A stretch of DNA of 64,000 nucleotides. Source: Bog-756 sp038210245 (lineage in GTDB: Bacteria; Actinomycetota; Acidimicrobiia; Acidimicrobiales; RAAP-2). Positions 53,176 to 62,645 of the stretch are shown piece after piece. Location of the stretch: positions 7,744 to 71,743 of the forward strand of contig JBBQWW010000008.1 in assembly GCA_038210245.1 (NCBI GenBank), read 5' to 3'. A program made the position numbers and the translations under genes. Position 1 is the stretch's first letter, and every line of letters begins with the position of its first letter. Under the pieces are notes generated by a model. It searched no databases, was not told the DNA's origin, and worked only from the letters and a program-made list of their open reading frames with translations.

Positions 53176-54674
53176 GTGGCTAGCGCCGATCGCCCTGCGG
53201 ACCGGCGGGTGCCGGGGCCGCGGGGAGGGACGGCCACAGCCGGTGGGCGGTGGCGAGACGTGGGCCGGATCACCGGACCGACCATCGTGGGTTCGATCGG
53301 CTGGTGTGCCTTTGCCACCTACCTGATGGTGCAGTCGTCGCTCGGGACCGCACTCGTATGGAACGACTCGAAGGTCTACGCGGTCATGGCCCACCGGCCC
53401 CTGTGGTCGTCGGCCCTGTGGGCCGGGCCTCGTCCGCCCCTCACCCCCCTGGTCATCAAAGCGGTGGGCGGTGCATCGGCCGTAGTGACCGTCCAGACCG
53501 CCATCGCCGCCCTGGCCTGGGGAGCACTGGCCTTGACCGTCGGTCGCCTGGTAGCACCGGGATGGCGGCGGATCGCCGCCGGATGGGTGGTCCTGGGGTT
53601 CGCCAGCACGCTGCCCATCGCCATGTGGAATCGATCCGAACTGTCGGAGTCCCTCTCCCTCAGCCTGCTGGCTGTGGTCTTCGCCACCTTCCTCGCCACC
53701 TCGCGGCGACCCACCTGGCCCCGGGTGGCGGCCACGGCGGCGGCGGCCCTGGCCTACGCGGCGACAAGGGATGCCCAGGTGTGGACGGTGGCCATGTTGG
53801 CCCTGGCCACAGGAGGGTACGCCCTCACCCAGCTCCGCCCCCACCGGGCCGGCGCCCTCCGGGTCGGAGCGTTGGCCGTCAGTCTGCTCGGCGTGGTGGC
53901 CCTCTGCGGGTGGGGCACCCTCGCCTCCCAACGGACGACCCCAGACACCGCAGACGTCCTCTTCGTCCGGATCTTCCCGTTCCCCGACCGGGTGGCCTGG
54001 TTCGCCACCCACGGCATGCCTCAATCGGACCAGATCGACCGCCTGGCCCGGGAGACGCTCCCGACCCCCACCGGAGTGAAGGTGGTGGGCATCGATCCCC
54101 GCGACCCGCGGTTCCAACCCTTCGAACGGTGGCTCCACACCCAGGGAGAGGGCACCTACCTGCTGTGGCTGGTCAGTCATCCCGCCTATGGGGTCAGCGA
54201 GCCGCTGCGGCGGCCCGAGCGCGCCTTCAATTTCGCCCAGGGCGACCTTTCCTTCTACGCGCCCGCCACCCACGCATTGGCCTCCCCCTCACCCGTGTCC
54301 TGTGGCCACCGCTGGAGGAGCTACTCGTACTCGCGGCCCTGGCTCTCTACCTCGGTATGGCGTCCGACGCCCGGCGCACCGGGCCGTGGCGGGTGCTCGT
54401 GGTCCTGACCCTGGTGGGCCTGGCCGGAATGGTGGTGGCTTGGCACGGCGACGGCCAGGAGGTCGCCCGGCACACCGTCGAGGGCTTCGCCCAGGTGCGG
54501 CTGGGGGTGTGGCTCCTCGTGACCCTGGGCGTTCTCGAGCTGCCGAACCTCCGTCGGACCCCGTCCGAAGCGAAGCTGGTCCCGCACCGACCGGAGCTGG
54601 TGGCCCAACCTTCCGAGCCGGTGGCGGCCGTGGTGGTCGACTCCTCAGTGGGCCAGCCGACGCCGGGCCCGTGA
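53176..54674 (+). pseudogene. Membrane protein gene with one frameshift
   Basis: The first part (53176 to about 54290) encodes a multipass protein with about eight hydrophobic segments (IVGSIGWCAFATYLMV, then WGALALTVGRLVAP, and more). At the run CCTCCCCCTC near 54270-54282 the frame changes. The other frame continues seamlessly with LTRVLWPPLEELLVLAALAL, then two more helices, and stops at 54672. One missing C, a -1 slip, or a sequencing error would explain it. The joined product would be about 500 residues. Layout recalls GT-C-type membrane glycosyltransferases; the exact family is not recognised. Confidence 0.75.
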
Positions 54675-55472
54675 CCGGAGGCCGGGTGGGGTCGGCCGGC
54701 GCTTGGTGAAGAACAGCACGATGGAGGTGAAGCGCCACTCGGCGATGGCCAGGACCACGTGGGGGGTGTGCAGTGGATCCTCGGGGAGGTGGACCGGATC
54801 GTCGAAGAACGCCCGGTCGGGAGGCGTGAAGTCGATCGGCTCCACCAGTTCCAGGTCGGGCGAGGCGGCCAGGATCCAGTGGTGGAGGTCGTTGTCGGTG
54901 AAGTACTCGCCGTGTTGGCCCCCCTCCATGACGAACTCGGTGGCCACACAGGCCACCCCGCCGGGCTTCAGCACGCGGGCCATCTCACGCATGGCCTCGG
55001 CCGCCTTGTCGTGTCCCCCAAAGTGCTCGATGGAGCTGAGCGAGTAGACCACGTCGAAGCGGTCAGCGGCGAAGGGGAGGGCCAGGCCGTCGGCGGGAAG
55101 GCCCGACAGATGGTCCCGGCGATAGGGGAAGGGGGCGAATCTCCCGGGATCGGTCAGGAAGGCCGGGTCGGCCTCGGCAGCGATACTGCCGGCGAAGGCC
55201 CCGCCGTAGAGGTCGGTGCCCACGGTGAAGCGGGTCCGGTTGGCCAGGTAGTAGAGGACGCACTCATGACCGGCTCCCACTCCGAGCGCCTGGCTATCGG
55301 CGCCCAGGACCCCCAGGCGCTCGAGACCGTAGACACACTGCACCCACTCGAAGGTCTTGCGGTGGAGCCAACCCTCGTCCTGGGGCAGGGCCAACAGACG
55401 ACCCACCGCCCGCCAGTCGGGGTCGTCCCAGGCGTCGGTCTGGCACAGGCAGTTGAGAGGACGGGGACTCAC
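54645..55472 (-). CDS. SAM-dependent class I methyltransferase
   Basis: 275-residue cytoplasmic protein. The SAM site begins with ALGVGAGHECVLYYLA (motif I) and continues with FAADRFDVVYSLSSIEHFG (motifs II-III) and LKPGGVACVATEF (motif IV). The last part carries a basic tail (TKRRPTPPGLRSRARRR). It overlaps the 3' end of the facing membrane-protein gene by 30 bases. Similar enzymes work on sugars or lipids of surface glycans, but the substrate is open. Confidence 0.87.
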   Translation of the reverse strand: MSPRPLNCLCQTDAWDDPDWRAVGRLLALPQDEGWLHRKTFEWVQCVYGLERLGVLGADSQALGVGAGHECVLYYLANRTRFTVGTDLYGGAFAGSIAAEADPAFLTDPGRFAPFPYRRDHLSGLPADGLALPFAADRFDVVYSLSSIEHFGGHDKAAEAMREMARVLKPGGVACVATEFVMEGGQHGEYFTDNDLHHWILAASPDLELVEPIDFTPPDRAFFDDPVHLPEDPLHTPHVVLAIAEWRFTSIVLFFTKRRPTPPGLRSRARRRLAH

Positions 55473-55549
55473 CCGCTGATGTTACCCACGGGTCCCGATC
55501 CGCCTAGGGACTGTTGAGGGTCGTCGATGGCGAGACGTCCGTGGTGGTC

Positions 55550-57319
55550 CTAGCCGATCCCGACGATCGGTCGGTTGAGGTGCGATCCGCCCTGCGAGCC
55601 ATCAAAAGAAGCATTGCCAAAGGCGAAGATCCCGCCATCGGAAGCGGCCAGCCAGTAGCCCACCCCGCTGGACGTGGCTTTGATGCCCACGATGGGCGCA
55701 TTGAGGCGCAGGGCGCCGGTGGAACCGAAGTAGCCGGCATCACCGAAGGCGAAGATGCCACCGTCCGAGGCCACCAACCAGTAGCCGCCCGAGTCCGGGC
55801 TGTCGATACCCACGATCGGTCGGTTCAGATGTATGGCACCAGTTGAGCCGAAGAAGGCCGCGGTTCCGAAGGTGAAGATGCCACCGTCGGAGGCCACCAG
55901 CCAGTAGCCGGCGCCGGTTGGAGTCGGGGTCATGGCCACAATGGGTTTGTTGAGGTGCTTGGCTCCCATCGACCCGTGGTATCCGGCGTCACCGAAGGTG
56001 AAGATCCCACCATCGGCTGCCACCAACCAGTACCCGTTGCCGTCCGGTGTCGCCGCCATTCCCACGATGGGGGAGTTCAGGTGCTTGGCTCCCATCGATC
56101 CGTAATACACGGCGTCCCCGAAGGCGAAGATGCCGCCGTCGGAGGCCACCAACCAGTACCCGTTCCCGTCCGCGGTGGTGGCCATTCCCACGATCGGCGC
56201 GTTCAGGTGCGTAGCCCCGGTGGATCCGAAGAACCCGTTGTGACCGAAGGCGAAGATGCCCCCGTCCGTACCCACCAGCCAGTAGCCGGTCGGCTGGGGT
56301 CGCACTGGCGGGGTAGCCGCTGAAGCCGATCCGGTGCCGGCTGCGTTGATGGCCGACACGGTGAACGTGTAGGGGACGTCGTTGGTCAGTCCGTTCACGG
56401 TGGCGTGATCGAGGCTCCCGACGGTGACCTGGGCCCCGGTGGACACCACGGTGATGACGAATCCGGTGATGGCACTGAACCCATTGGAGGACGGAGCGAC
56501 CCAGCGCACCGTGGCCGAATTGTTGCCTGCTGCTGCGGTGACCGAGGAGGGGGCCCCAGGGATCGTGAAGTTGGTGATCAGGAACGAGGCACTCAGCGAT
56601 CCCACGGATGCTGTGACCGCGTACGACCCGGCGGTGCCGTTGGCCGTGAATCCGTGGGACGTGGCCAGACCGGCGGCGTCAGTGGTGGCGGAGCCGCCAC
56701 CGGAGAAGGTCCCACCGGCGCCGCTGGGCGGAGCAGCAAAGGTAACCGCCGAGCCGGAGATGGGATTGCCGAGCGAGTCCGTCAGCGTGGCACTGAACGG
56801 GGTGGCGAACGCGGCACCGATCTTGGCCACCTGCCCACCACCGGCGCTGGCCGTCAGGAGGGCCGGGGGTCCGGCCGTAATGGCGTAGGAGCCGGAGGCC
56901 GGCGTCAAGTCCTGGGAAGTGCTCGCACTCAACGTATAGGAGGGATTGGCCACCGTCGGGTTGACCGCCGGGGCATCGACCGTCACCGTCGCTCCACTCG
57001 ACACCGCCACAGGCACGGTGATGGTGACGGTATTGGAACCGGTCGCCGGGGGCGACGCGGTAGTGCCGTTGACTGTGTAGGTCCCTACCGAAAATGTGGT
57101 GCCCGCCGCAGCCGTCAGCGTGATCGTCTCGGCCGTGGACAGGGCAGTGGTAGCGGTGAATCCGACCGTGTATATCGAACCTGCCCCGGCCGTGGAAGGC
57201 GACGGACTCACCGTCAGCCCGGTCACCGTCCCGGCCGAGGCCGGGTTGCTCAACACGATGACGGAACCCAGAGGCACGATCGCCGCCACCACGATGATCG
57301 AGCACCGAACCATTCTCAT
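55550..57319 (-). CDS. Secreted Ig-like, fn3 and GYWLV-repeat protein
   Basis: 589-residue exported protein. The start at 57319 gives the signal segment CSIIVVAAIVPLGSVIVLSN then PASAGT. Two beta-sandwich regions follow; the second (about 190-275) looks like a bacterial Ig-like (Big-1) domain: AAFATPFSATLTDSLGNPIS then GSAVTFAAP. A fn3 domain spans about 290-370. The C-terminus has six GYWLVASDGGIFAFGDA-type units of about 42 residues. No catalytic residues are seen. Probably a surface or matrix protein. It diverges from the phosphoesterase gene at 57753. Confidence 0.85.
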   Translation of the reverse strand: MRMVRCSIIVVAAIVPLGSVIVLSNPASAGTVTGLTVSPSPSTAGAGSIYTVGFTATTALSTAETITLTAAAGTTFSVGTYTVNGTTASPPATGSNTVTITVPVAVSSGATVTVDAPAVNPTVANPSYTLSASTSQDLTPASGSYAITAGPPALLTASAGGGQVAKIGAAFATPFSATLTDSLGNPISGSAVTFAAPPSGAGGTFSGGGSATTDAAGLATSHGFTANGTAGSYAVTASVGSLSASFLITNFTIPGAPSSVTAAAGNNSATVRWVAPSSNGFSAITGFVITVVSTGAQVTVGSLDHATVNGLTNDVPYTFTVSAINAAGTGSASAATPPVRPQPTGYWLVGTDGGIFAFGHNGFFGSTGATHLNAPIVGMATTADGNGYWLVASDGGIFAFGDAVYYGSMGAKHLNSPIVGMAATPDGNGYWLVAADGGIFTFGDAGYHGSMGAKHLNKPIVAMTPTPTGAGYWLVASDGGIFTFGTAAFFGSTGAIHLNRPIVGIDSPDSGGYWLVASDGGIFAFGDAGYFGSTGALRLNAPIVGIKATSSGVGYWLAASDGGIFAFGNASFDGSQGGSHLNRPIVGIG

Positions 57320-57752
57320 GGCCCATCGACCTCGACGGCCGACCGGGCAAGATACCCCAGAGATGTTCACCCGGCCCATTATTGGATTCAGCTGAGAAGT
57401 CGTCAATGAATGGCGGGGACATTCTGGCCACGCAGGCGACAACTGTGATGCACCAACCACTCACGGTAGGAACTCCAACGCCGCCCGAGCCCTCAGACGC
57501 GGGCCACCTTCGCGGTTCGGGGCTCTCAATTGTCGCGTTTGGTAATCAAATGACCACCGTTAGCGTTTGATCTTGACTGTGAGTCATCGACGGAATGGGG
57601 CCGCTTCAGCGCTCAATGCGGCCCCTTCCGGAGTCGGTGACTTTGCAGTGAACCCCCAGTTGAGATACATCGGCTGCCTCGTTCATCTGAGCTTTTGTGG
57701 TCACTTGTATTCCGCGGTAACTTTCATGGTTCGAGTCGACGAACGGGGCATT
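57320..57752. other. Divergent promoter region of two repeat proteins
   Basis: 433 bases between two secreted-protein genes, lower in GC than the flanks (for example GTTTGGTAATCAAATGACC near 57540). It should hold both promoters. GGGG lies a few bases before the ATG at 57753. No RNA gene or coding frame is convincing. Confidence 0.5.
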
Positions 57753-60530
57753 ATGAGAATGCGAGCTTCGGCCAAGCTGGCCGTCGGGGTAGCTGTCCTG
57801 ATCGGCGTGACATCGTCGGTCGCGCTGATGGCCACAGCATCTGCGGACAGTCCGGTGCCGGTCGCGCCCTACACCGGGTACAACCCGATCCTGACTCGAG
57901 CTCCCTACCTCACCGATGTTGCTCAAACGTCGGTATCCGTGAACTGGGCCACCACGTCGGCAACGCCGGGGTCAGTCCTCGCTGCGCCGACCGGCAGCGG
58001 GTCGTCATGCCCGGCCTCGGTAACGACCTGGTCAATTTCGGCGGCTTCGGCCCCCACCTCGCTGCCCAATCCCGTCAACCCCATCAATCCGGTGGTCTCG
58101 GCCAGCTTGACCAGTCGCCAGTTCACGGTGAACGGGACTTCGGAGTACCAGTCTTCGGTCTCGCTCTCCGGACTGACGCCCGGCACCCAGTACTGTTACG
58201 CCGTCTTTTCGGGCAATGGACCCGGTTCGGTGGACCTCCTGCCATCCACCGCACCGGTGCAGTTCTTCACCACCCTCAGCCCCGCCAGTGCCCAAGCGTC
58301 GACGCCTGTCTCTTTCGACGTGATCGACGACACCGGGGAGAACTACTACTACACCAATCGGACCCACACCACGGACATCCCGTTTCCCAGCGGCTATAAC
58401 CCCAACCAGGCGTCCCTGTATCACCAGATCGGGCAGTCGGGTGCCAACTTCTTGGTATCCGCCGGTGACATCGCCTACAGCGGGGCAACACAGACGAACT
58501 TCGGCGACCTGCAGCAGACCGGCACGCAGCCCGAGGTCAGCAACATCTTCGGCTCGTTCTACTATCCCCAGACCGGTGGAATCCCGATCTTTACCGGACC
58601 CGGGGACCACGGCCAGAACATCAACCCTCTCAAAGTCTTTCCCACCGCGAACACCGCGGCCGCTTCGGGGGGGACGTACGCCTACGACAGCTACAGCGGA
58701 ACCGACGGGATCACTGGCGCTTCGCCCGACAGCTGGTACGCCTTCTCGACCGCCAACGTGAGGGTCTACGTCCTAGACGCGGCATGGTCGGAATCCGTGG
58801 CCAACAAACTCGGCACCACGACGGGAAGTCTGTGTGGCGCCCCTAACTCGGTCCAGGCCCTCTACTGCCTGCCGTACCAAGCCGATGCCGATCTGCACTG
58901 GCAGCCCAGCTCTCCTGAGTACCAGTGGCTGCAGCGGGACCTCGCCGCCCACCCGGGTGGGGTCAAGATGGCCGTCATCCACAATCCGATCCGTTCGGAC
59001 AACGCCACCCAGCCCTCGGATGTCTACCTGCAGAACAGTTCGGCCAATCCGAGCGCTGCCACCAGTCTGGAAGCGCTGTTGACCACCAACGGGGTACAAC
59101 TGGCCTTCGACGGCCACGCCCACACCTACCAGCGGATCGTGCCGAACGGACCCGGGCAGCTCACCAACTACGTGACCGGTGGCGGTGGAGGTATTCTCGA
59201 GCCAGTCCTCGGCGGAGCCACCTGCACCAACCTGACCCACGGCGCCTCGGCACCCTATAAGGACATCTACGCACTCGGATGGAACCCGACGGCCAGCACC
59301 GGCTCGTCCTGTAGTACGAACAACAACGTTCCCGCTCCTGGCGCAGCCGCGGATGTCTACAACTTCTTGAAGGTCACGGTGAGCGGAACCACGGTCACCG
59401 TGACGCCCTACAACGCCGCGGGTGCCTCGTTCGATGTGCAGACATACGCCTACCCGGCGACGGGCGGCCCATCGACACCGGCCAGTGTTACGGCCGCGGC
59501 CACATCAACGACTTCGGTCGCCGTCAACTGGGCGCCGTCGACTGAGGCCGGGGGCTCCATCGCCTCCTACCGGATCTACCGGAATGGCTCGGCACTATCG
59601 ACGGTGGCGGGGTCCACCACTTCCTTCACCGACGCTGGAGCGCAGCCCGGAACGACCTACACCTACTCCGTGGCGGCCGTCGACAGTACGGGTCGGCTCT
59701 CGTGGCCCGGACAGGCCAACCTGATCACAACGCCGGCCCAGGTTCAGTCGAGACCGGGTTCGGGCCAGCCCGGATGCTCGACCCACCTGCCTTCGGGATC
59801 GGTGGTGGCGGCGGCGGCCTCCGTCGACGGCTCTGGGTACTACGAGGTGGACAAGTACGGGGACGTGGCCGCCTTCGGTGCTGCCACCTGCTTCGGTGGC
59901 ATGACCGGGATCCCCCTCAACCGTCCCATCGTGGGGATGGCCGTGGACCCGACCACTGGTGGTTACTGGCTGGTGGCGTCCGACGGTGGCGTGTTCTCGT
60001 TCAACGCGCCATTCCGCGGATCAACAGGCAACCTCCGGCTGAACAAACCTATTGTGGCCATGGGCGCCACTCCGGATGGGGCCGGCTACTGGCTGGTGGC
60101 GTCCGACGGTGGCGTGTTTTCGTTCAACGCTACCTTCTACGGGGGCACCGGCCTTATCAAGCTCAACAAGCCCATCGTCGGCATGGCCGTGGACCAGGTC
60201 ACCGGGGGCTACTGGTTTGTGTCATCCGACGGTGGTGTCTTCAACTTCAATGCACCCTTCGATGGGGCCACCGGCGGGATGAAGCTGAACCAGCCCATCG
60301 TGGGCATCGACGCCGTATCTGACGGGAGTGGCTACCGCTTGGTGGCGGCGGACGGAGGGGTGTTCACCGGCTTCAACATGCCCTTCTACGGAGGCACCGG
60401 GCTGATCCGGCTGAACCGTCCCATCGTGACCACCATCAACGACAACAACGGCGACGGCTACTGGCTGGTGGCGTCCGATGGTGGCGTGTTCTCGTTCCAC
60501 GCACCGTTCTACGGCTCTGCCGCCGGCTGA
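57753..60530 (+). CDS. Secreted purple-acid-phosphatase-like phosphoesterase with GYWLV repeats
   Basis: 925-residue exported protein. Signal peptide: MRMRASAKLAVGVAVLIGVT up to ATASADSP. A fn3-like N-terminal domain (about 45-180) precedes the metallophosphoesterase. Its metal motifs are SFDVIDDTGEN, SAGDIAYSG, GPGDHGQN, VIHNP and GHAHTYQR, in the purple-acid-phosphatase order; the usual GNHE is GDHG. A fn3 domain is at about 570-660 and five to six repeats of GGYWLVASDGGVFSFNA fill the C-terminus. It probably frees phosphate from organic esters outside the cell while the repeats hold it on the surface (inference). Confidence 0.87.
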   Translation: MRMRASAKLAVGVAVLIGVTSSVALMATASADSPVPVAPYTGYNPILTRAPYLTDVAQTSVSVNWATTSATPGSVLAAPTGSGSSCPASVTTWSISAASAPTSLPNPVNPINPVVSASLTSRQFTVNGTSEYQSSVSLSGLTPGTQYCYAVFSGNGPGSVDLLPSTAPVQFFTTLSPASAQASTPVSFDVIDDTGENYYYTNRTHTTDIPFPSGYNPNQASLYHQIGQSGANFLVSAGDIAYSGATQTNFGDLQQTGTQPEVSNIFGSFYYPQTGGIPIFTGPGDHGQNINPLKVFPTANTAAASGGTYAYDSYSGTDGITGASPDSWYAFSTANVRVYVLDAAWSESVANKLGTTTGSLCGAPNSVQALYCLPYQADADLHWQPSSPEYQWLQRDLAAHPGGVKMAVIHNPIRSDNATQPSDVYLQNSSANPSAATSLEALLTTNGVQLAFDGHAHTYQRIVPNGPGQLTNYVTGGGGGILEPVLGGATCTNLTHGASAPYKDIYALGWNPTASTGSSCSTNNNVPAPGAAADVYNFLKVTVSGTTVTVTPYNAAGASFDVQTYAYPATGGPSTPASVTAAATSTTSVAVNWAPSTEAGGSIASYRIYRNGSALSTVAGSTTSFTDAGAQPGTTYTYSVAAVDSTGRLSWPGQANLITTPAQVQSRPGSGQPGCSTHLPSGSVVAAAASVDGSGYYEVDKYGDVAAFGAATCFGGMTGIPLNRPIVGMAVDPTTGGYWLVASDGGVFSFNAPFRGSTGNLRLNKPIVAMGATPDGAGYWLVASDGGVFSFNATFYGGTGLIKLNKPIVGMAVDQVTGGYWFVSSDGGVFNFNAPFDGATGGMKLNQPIVGIDAVSDGSGYRLVAADGGVFTGFNMPFYGGTGLIRLNRPIVTTINDNNGDGYWLVASDGGVFSFHAPFYGSAAG

Positions 60531-60555
60531 CCGGACCCGGTGGTCCGGCGGAGAG
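60515..60555. terminator. Hairpin across the phosphoesterase stop
   Basis: CTCTGCCGCCGG at 60515-60526 can pair with CCGGCGGAGAG at 60545-60555 with one bulge; the stop codon lies in the loop. It sits between convergent genes and has no T run, so it is a plausible but unproven bidirectional terminator. Confidence 0.5.
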
Positions 60556-60567
60556 CGTTCAGGTCGC

Positions 60568-61419
60568 TCAGGTGTGCTGCCACTGAACGGAGAAGGCCGA
60601 GCCCGCTGACACCAGCGCAGATGTCTGGGCCTTCACCCTCTTTCCACTCTTGCTGCCCATGGTGATCCGGTTGTTCGACACCGACGAGATGGGAAGCCCG
60701 TTGGCCTTGGCCCCGGTGAAGGCCATCGATCCGAAGTTGGCCAGGGGCACGATCTTGCACGTGGAGCCGTGGCACGAGGTCGGAGCCTCGGCGATCCACT
60801 CAGCCGACTTGTTCTGGGGGTGGACCGACGGGGTCTGCACGGTGGCGTAGGTCCACCGGCCGGCATCCACCAGCGCCAACAGATAGCCGGTGCCATATAC
60901 CGACACCGAGGCGGTGATGGCGTCGCCGGGGTGCACGGGATAGGAGGAGGAGGGAAGGACTACCAACGCGGCGGGATACATCTCGAACCAGGCGTAGTAG
61001 CTCGGTGCTCCCCCCTGCTTGCCCTTCACGCAGTCCGAGTCGGTACCGATCTGCTGGACGGTCGGATCGGAGGGTGCGTATCCGTCCAGCCCCACCCAGA
61101 ACGCCGCCAACTGCGACTTCTTGGCCGGGCAGCTCGCCGATGGCTGGTTCCACGAGGCAGACACACTCGTGAAGGTGGCCCCGGTGGCGGCGTAGCCGGC
61201 CCAGTTGAGCGAGGACTGGGCCCCGTTGAGCGAGGCCCCCGAGCCGGGGGTCGGTCGGGGTGCCCTCCCGGCAGGAAGGTTCGGCGCGGCCGCAGTGGTC
61301 AGAGGGGTGGCACCGGCGTCCGCCGCTCGCATGAACAGCAGCGAGGACAGGGCCATGACCGAGCCCACACCCACCCGAGCGGCCGCCCTCGTCGCCCTCT
61401 GCATGGTGCTGCCCATCAT
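60568..61419 (-). CDS. G1-family (eqolisin) glutamic peptidase
   Basis: 283-residue secreted acid peptidase. The start at 61419 has GGGAG seven bases upstream; a hydrophobic stretch VGVGSVMALSSLLFM then ADAGA serves as signal peptide. The fold opens with SSLNWAGYAATGATFTSVSA then W-N-Q-P. AFWVGLDGYAPSDPTVQQIG supplies the catalytic Gln (about residue 123) and SAEWIAEAP the catalytic Glu (about 211). These match the Gln/Glu dyad of scytalidoglutamic peptidase. It would cleave proteins outside the cell at low pH. The family was first known from fungi and is scattered in bacteria. Confidence 0.88.
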   Translation of the reverse strand: MMGSTMQRATRAAARVGVGSVMALSSLLFMRAADAGATPLTTAAAPNLPAGRAPRPTPGSGASLNGAQSSLNWAGYAATGATFTSVSASWNQPSASCPAKKSQLAAFWVGLDGYAPSDPTVQQIGTDSDCVKGKQGGAPSYYAWFEMYPAALVVLPSSSYPVHPGDAITASVSVYGTGYLLALVDAGRWTYATVQTPSVHPQNKSAEWIAEAPTSCHGSTCKIVPLANFGSMAFTGAKANGLPISSVSNNRITMGSKSGKRVKAQTSALVSAGSAFSVQWQHT

Positions 61420-61567
61420 CCATCTGCTCCCATCGTGGTCAGCGGGACCGTTCGCAATGACCCCGACGCCCATTGCTCGTTCAGTCAAAGGCCCCGGGCA
61501 GGTCGGCGCGTCGGCGGTGGGCACCCTAGGGTTCCCCGGACCTCCCCGCCAGCCAGACCACGCTCCG

Positions 61568-62635
61568 TCAACCCCGCACCCGGCCAGCCTGACCCACCCC
61601 CAGACGCTGACCACTGCGGGTGGTGGTGATGGTGCTCGATTTCCCTCTCAGGCCGGAGCCGGTGCCAGTGGCCCCTTTGGCCCCACCCCGGCCGGTGCCG
61701 GTCCCCGTACCCTGGTTGCCCCCTCGGCTGGTGCCCTTGTGTCCACCTTGGTGGGAGCCCTTCTTCCCTCCGGAACCCGAGCCTGTGCCCTGGTTGCCGC
61801 CGCGACTGGTACCGGTGCCCCGGCCACGAGAGGGCGCCGTAGTGGAAGGGGTCGGAGTCGGAGTCGGAGTCGGAGTCGGAGTCGGAGTCGGTGTCGATGT
61901 GGGTGTGGGTGTGGGTGTGGGTGTGGGTGTCGATGTCGGTGTGGGGAAGGCGGCGCCGGGTGACGGGCCGGTCGAGCCGGCCATCGAGACGTCGCCTGAT
62001 GCCGGCGGGGTCGAGGAGTCGATCGTCCCGGAGGCAGCGCGTCCGGTCCGGGTGGCCGGACCACCCTTGGCCGAGGCGACCGCCGGGGCGTTGCGGCACG
62101 TGCTGGCGGTGGAGGATCCCGATGTTGGATCGTCGACCGATCCGGTCACGTGCGGGGAGCAGGGCGGGGTGACGATGTGATGGGTGGAGGTCGTGACCGG
62201 TGCCACCATGGATCCCAGAGGGGTCGGTCGGTGGCGCTGGCTGGAGGCGCGGACGGCCGAGGGGGTAACGGTCGAGGGTGCGACCGTGGGGGACTGGTCA
62301 TCGAACATGTGGTCGACCATGCGGGCGGCCGGTGCCGGAAAGCCTGTGGCGGCGGCCAACCCGGTGCTTCCGGCTAGCACGCTGGCGGCGATGGCGGTGG
62401 CCACGGCGACCCGCCGTCCCCGACGATGACGGACCTTGGGCCAGCGGGCTGTCTCGGACCGGAACACCGTCCGCGCCCCGTGCTCCCAACTCAGCTCGTG
62501 GGCCTGCGCCGGAGCCGCCGCCGCGTCCAGGAGTTCGAGGAGGCCGATCGACGCTAGAGGGGGGAGGTCGACGATGGCGCCATCGTCCCGACCATCTACT
62601 CCTGGGGTTGAGCCACGCTCGAAGAAGGTCGTCAT
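61568..62635 (-). CDS. Membrane protein with long Thr-Pro repeat, sigma-factor partner
   Basis: 355-residue protein ten bases after the ECF sigma gene. The N-terminal 70 residues are cytoplasmic, one membrane helix follows (about 75-97, VAVATAIAASVLAGSTGLAA), then a Ser/Thr/Pro-rich outer part. This contains an almost pure Thr-Pro run and a Gly/Lys/Ser-rich C-terminus. The topology (inside domain, one helix, outside stalk) and gene order suggest an anti-sigma factor or cell-wall sensor, though no zinc-binding anti-sigma motif is seen. The stalk may span the cell wall. Confidence 0.7.
   Translation of the reverse strand: MTTFFERGSTPGVDGRDDGAIVDLPPLASIGLLELLDAAAAPAQAHELSWEHGARTVFRSETARWPKVRHRRGRRVAVATAIAASVLAGSTGLAAATGFPAPAARMVDHMFDDQSPTVAPSTVTPSAVRASSQRHRPTPLGSMVAPVTTSTHHIVTPPCSPHVTGSVDDPTSGSSTASTCRNAPAVASAKGGPATRTGRAASGTIDSSTPPASGDVSMAGSTGPSPGAAFPTPTSTPTPTPTPTPTSTPTPTPTPTPTPTPTPSTTAPSRGRGTGTSRGGNQGTGSGSGGKKGSHQGGHKGTSRGGNQGTGTGTGRGGAKGATGTGSGLRGKSSTITTTRSGQRLGVGQAGRVRG
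61850..61946. repeat. Hexanucleotide microsatellite coding Thr-Pro
   Basis: GAGTCG units (about six) run into GTGTGG units (about six), with variants, within the coding region above. On the minus strand they read as Thr/Ser-Pro dipeptides. Six-base steps keep the frame, so slippage would change stalk length without breaking the gene. Confidence 0.85.
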
Positions 62636-62645
62636 GTCGTTGCCT

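Noticed and set aside
54645..54674. Overlap of convergent genes as evidence against the frameshifted reading
   Set aside because: A 30-base tail-to-tail overlap is common in compact genomes, and the helices in the second frame are too good to be chance.
61850..61946. Hexamer run as a CRISPR or origin iteron array
   Set aside because: The units are six bases, in frame with a Thr-Pro stalk, without spacers and without an AT-rich region or replication gene nearby.
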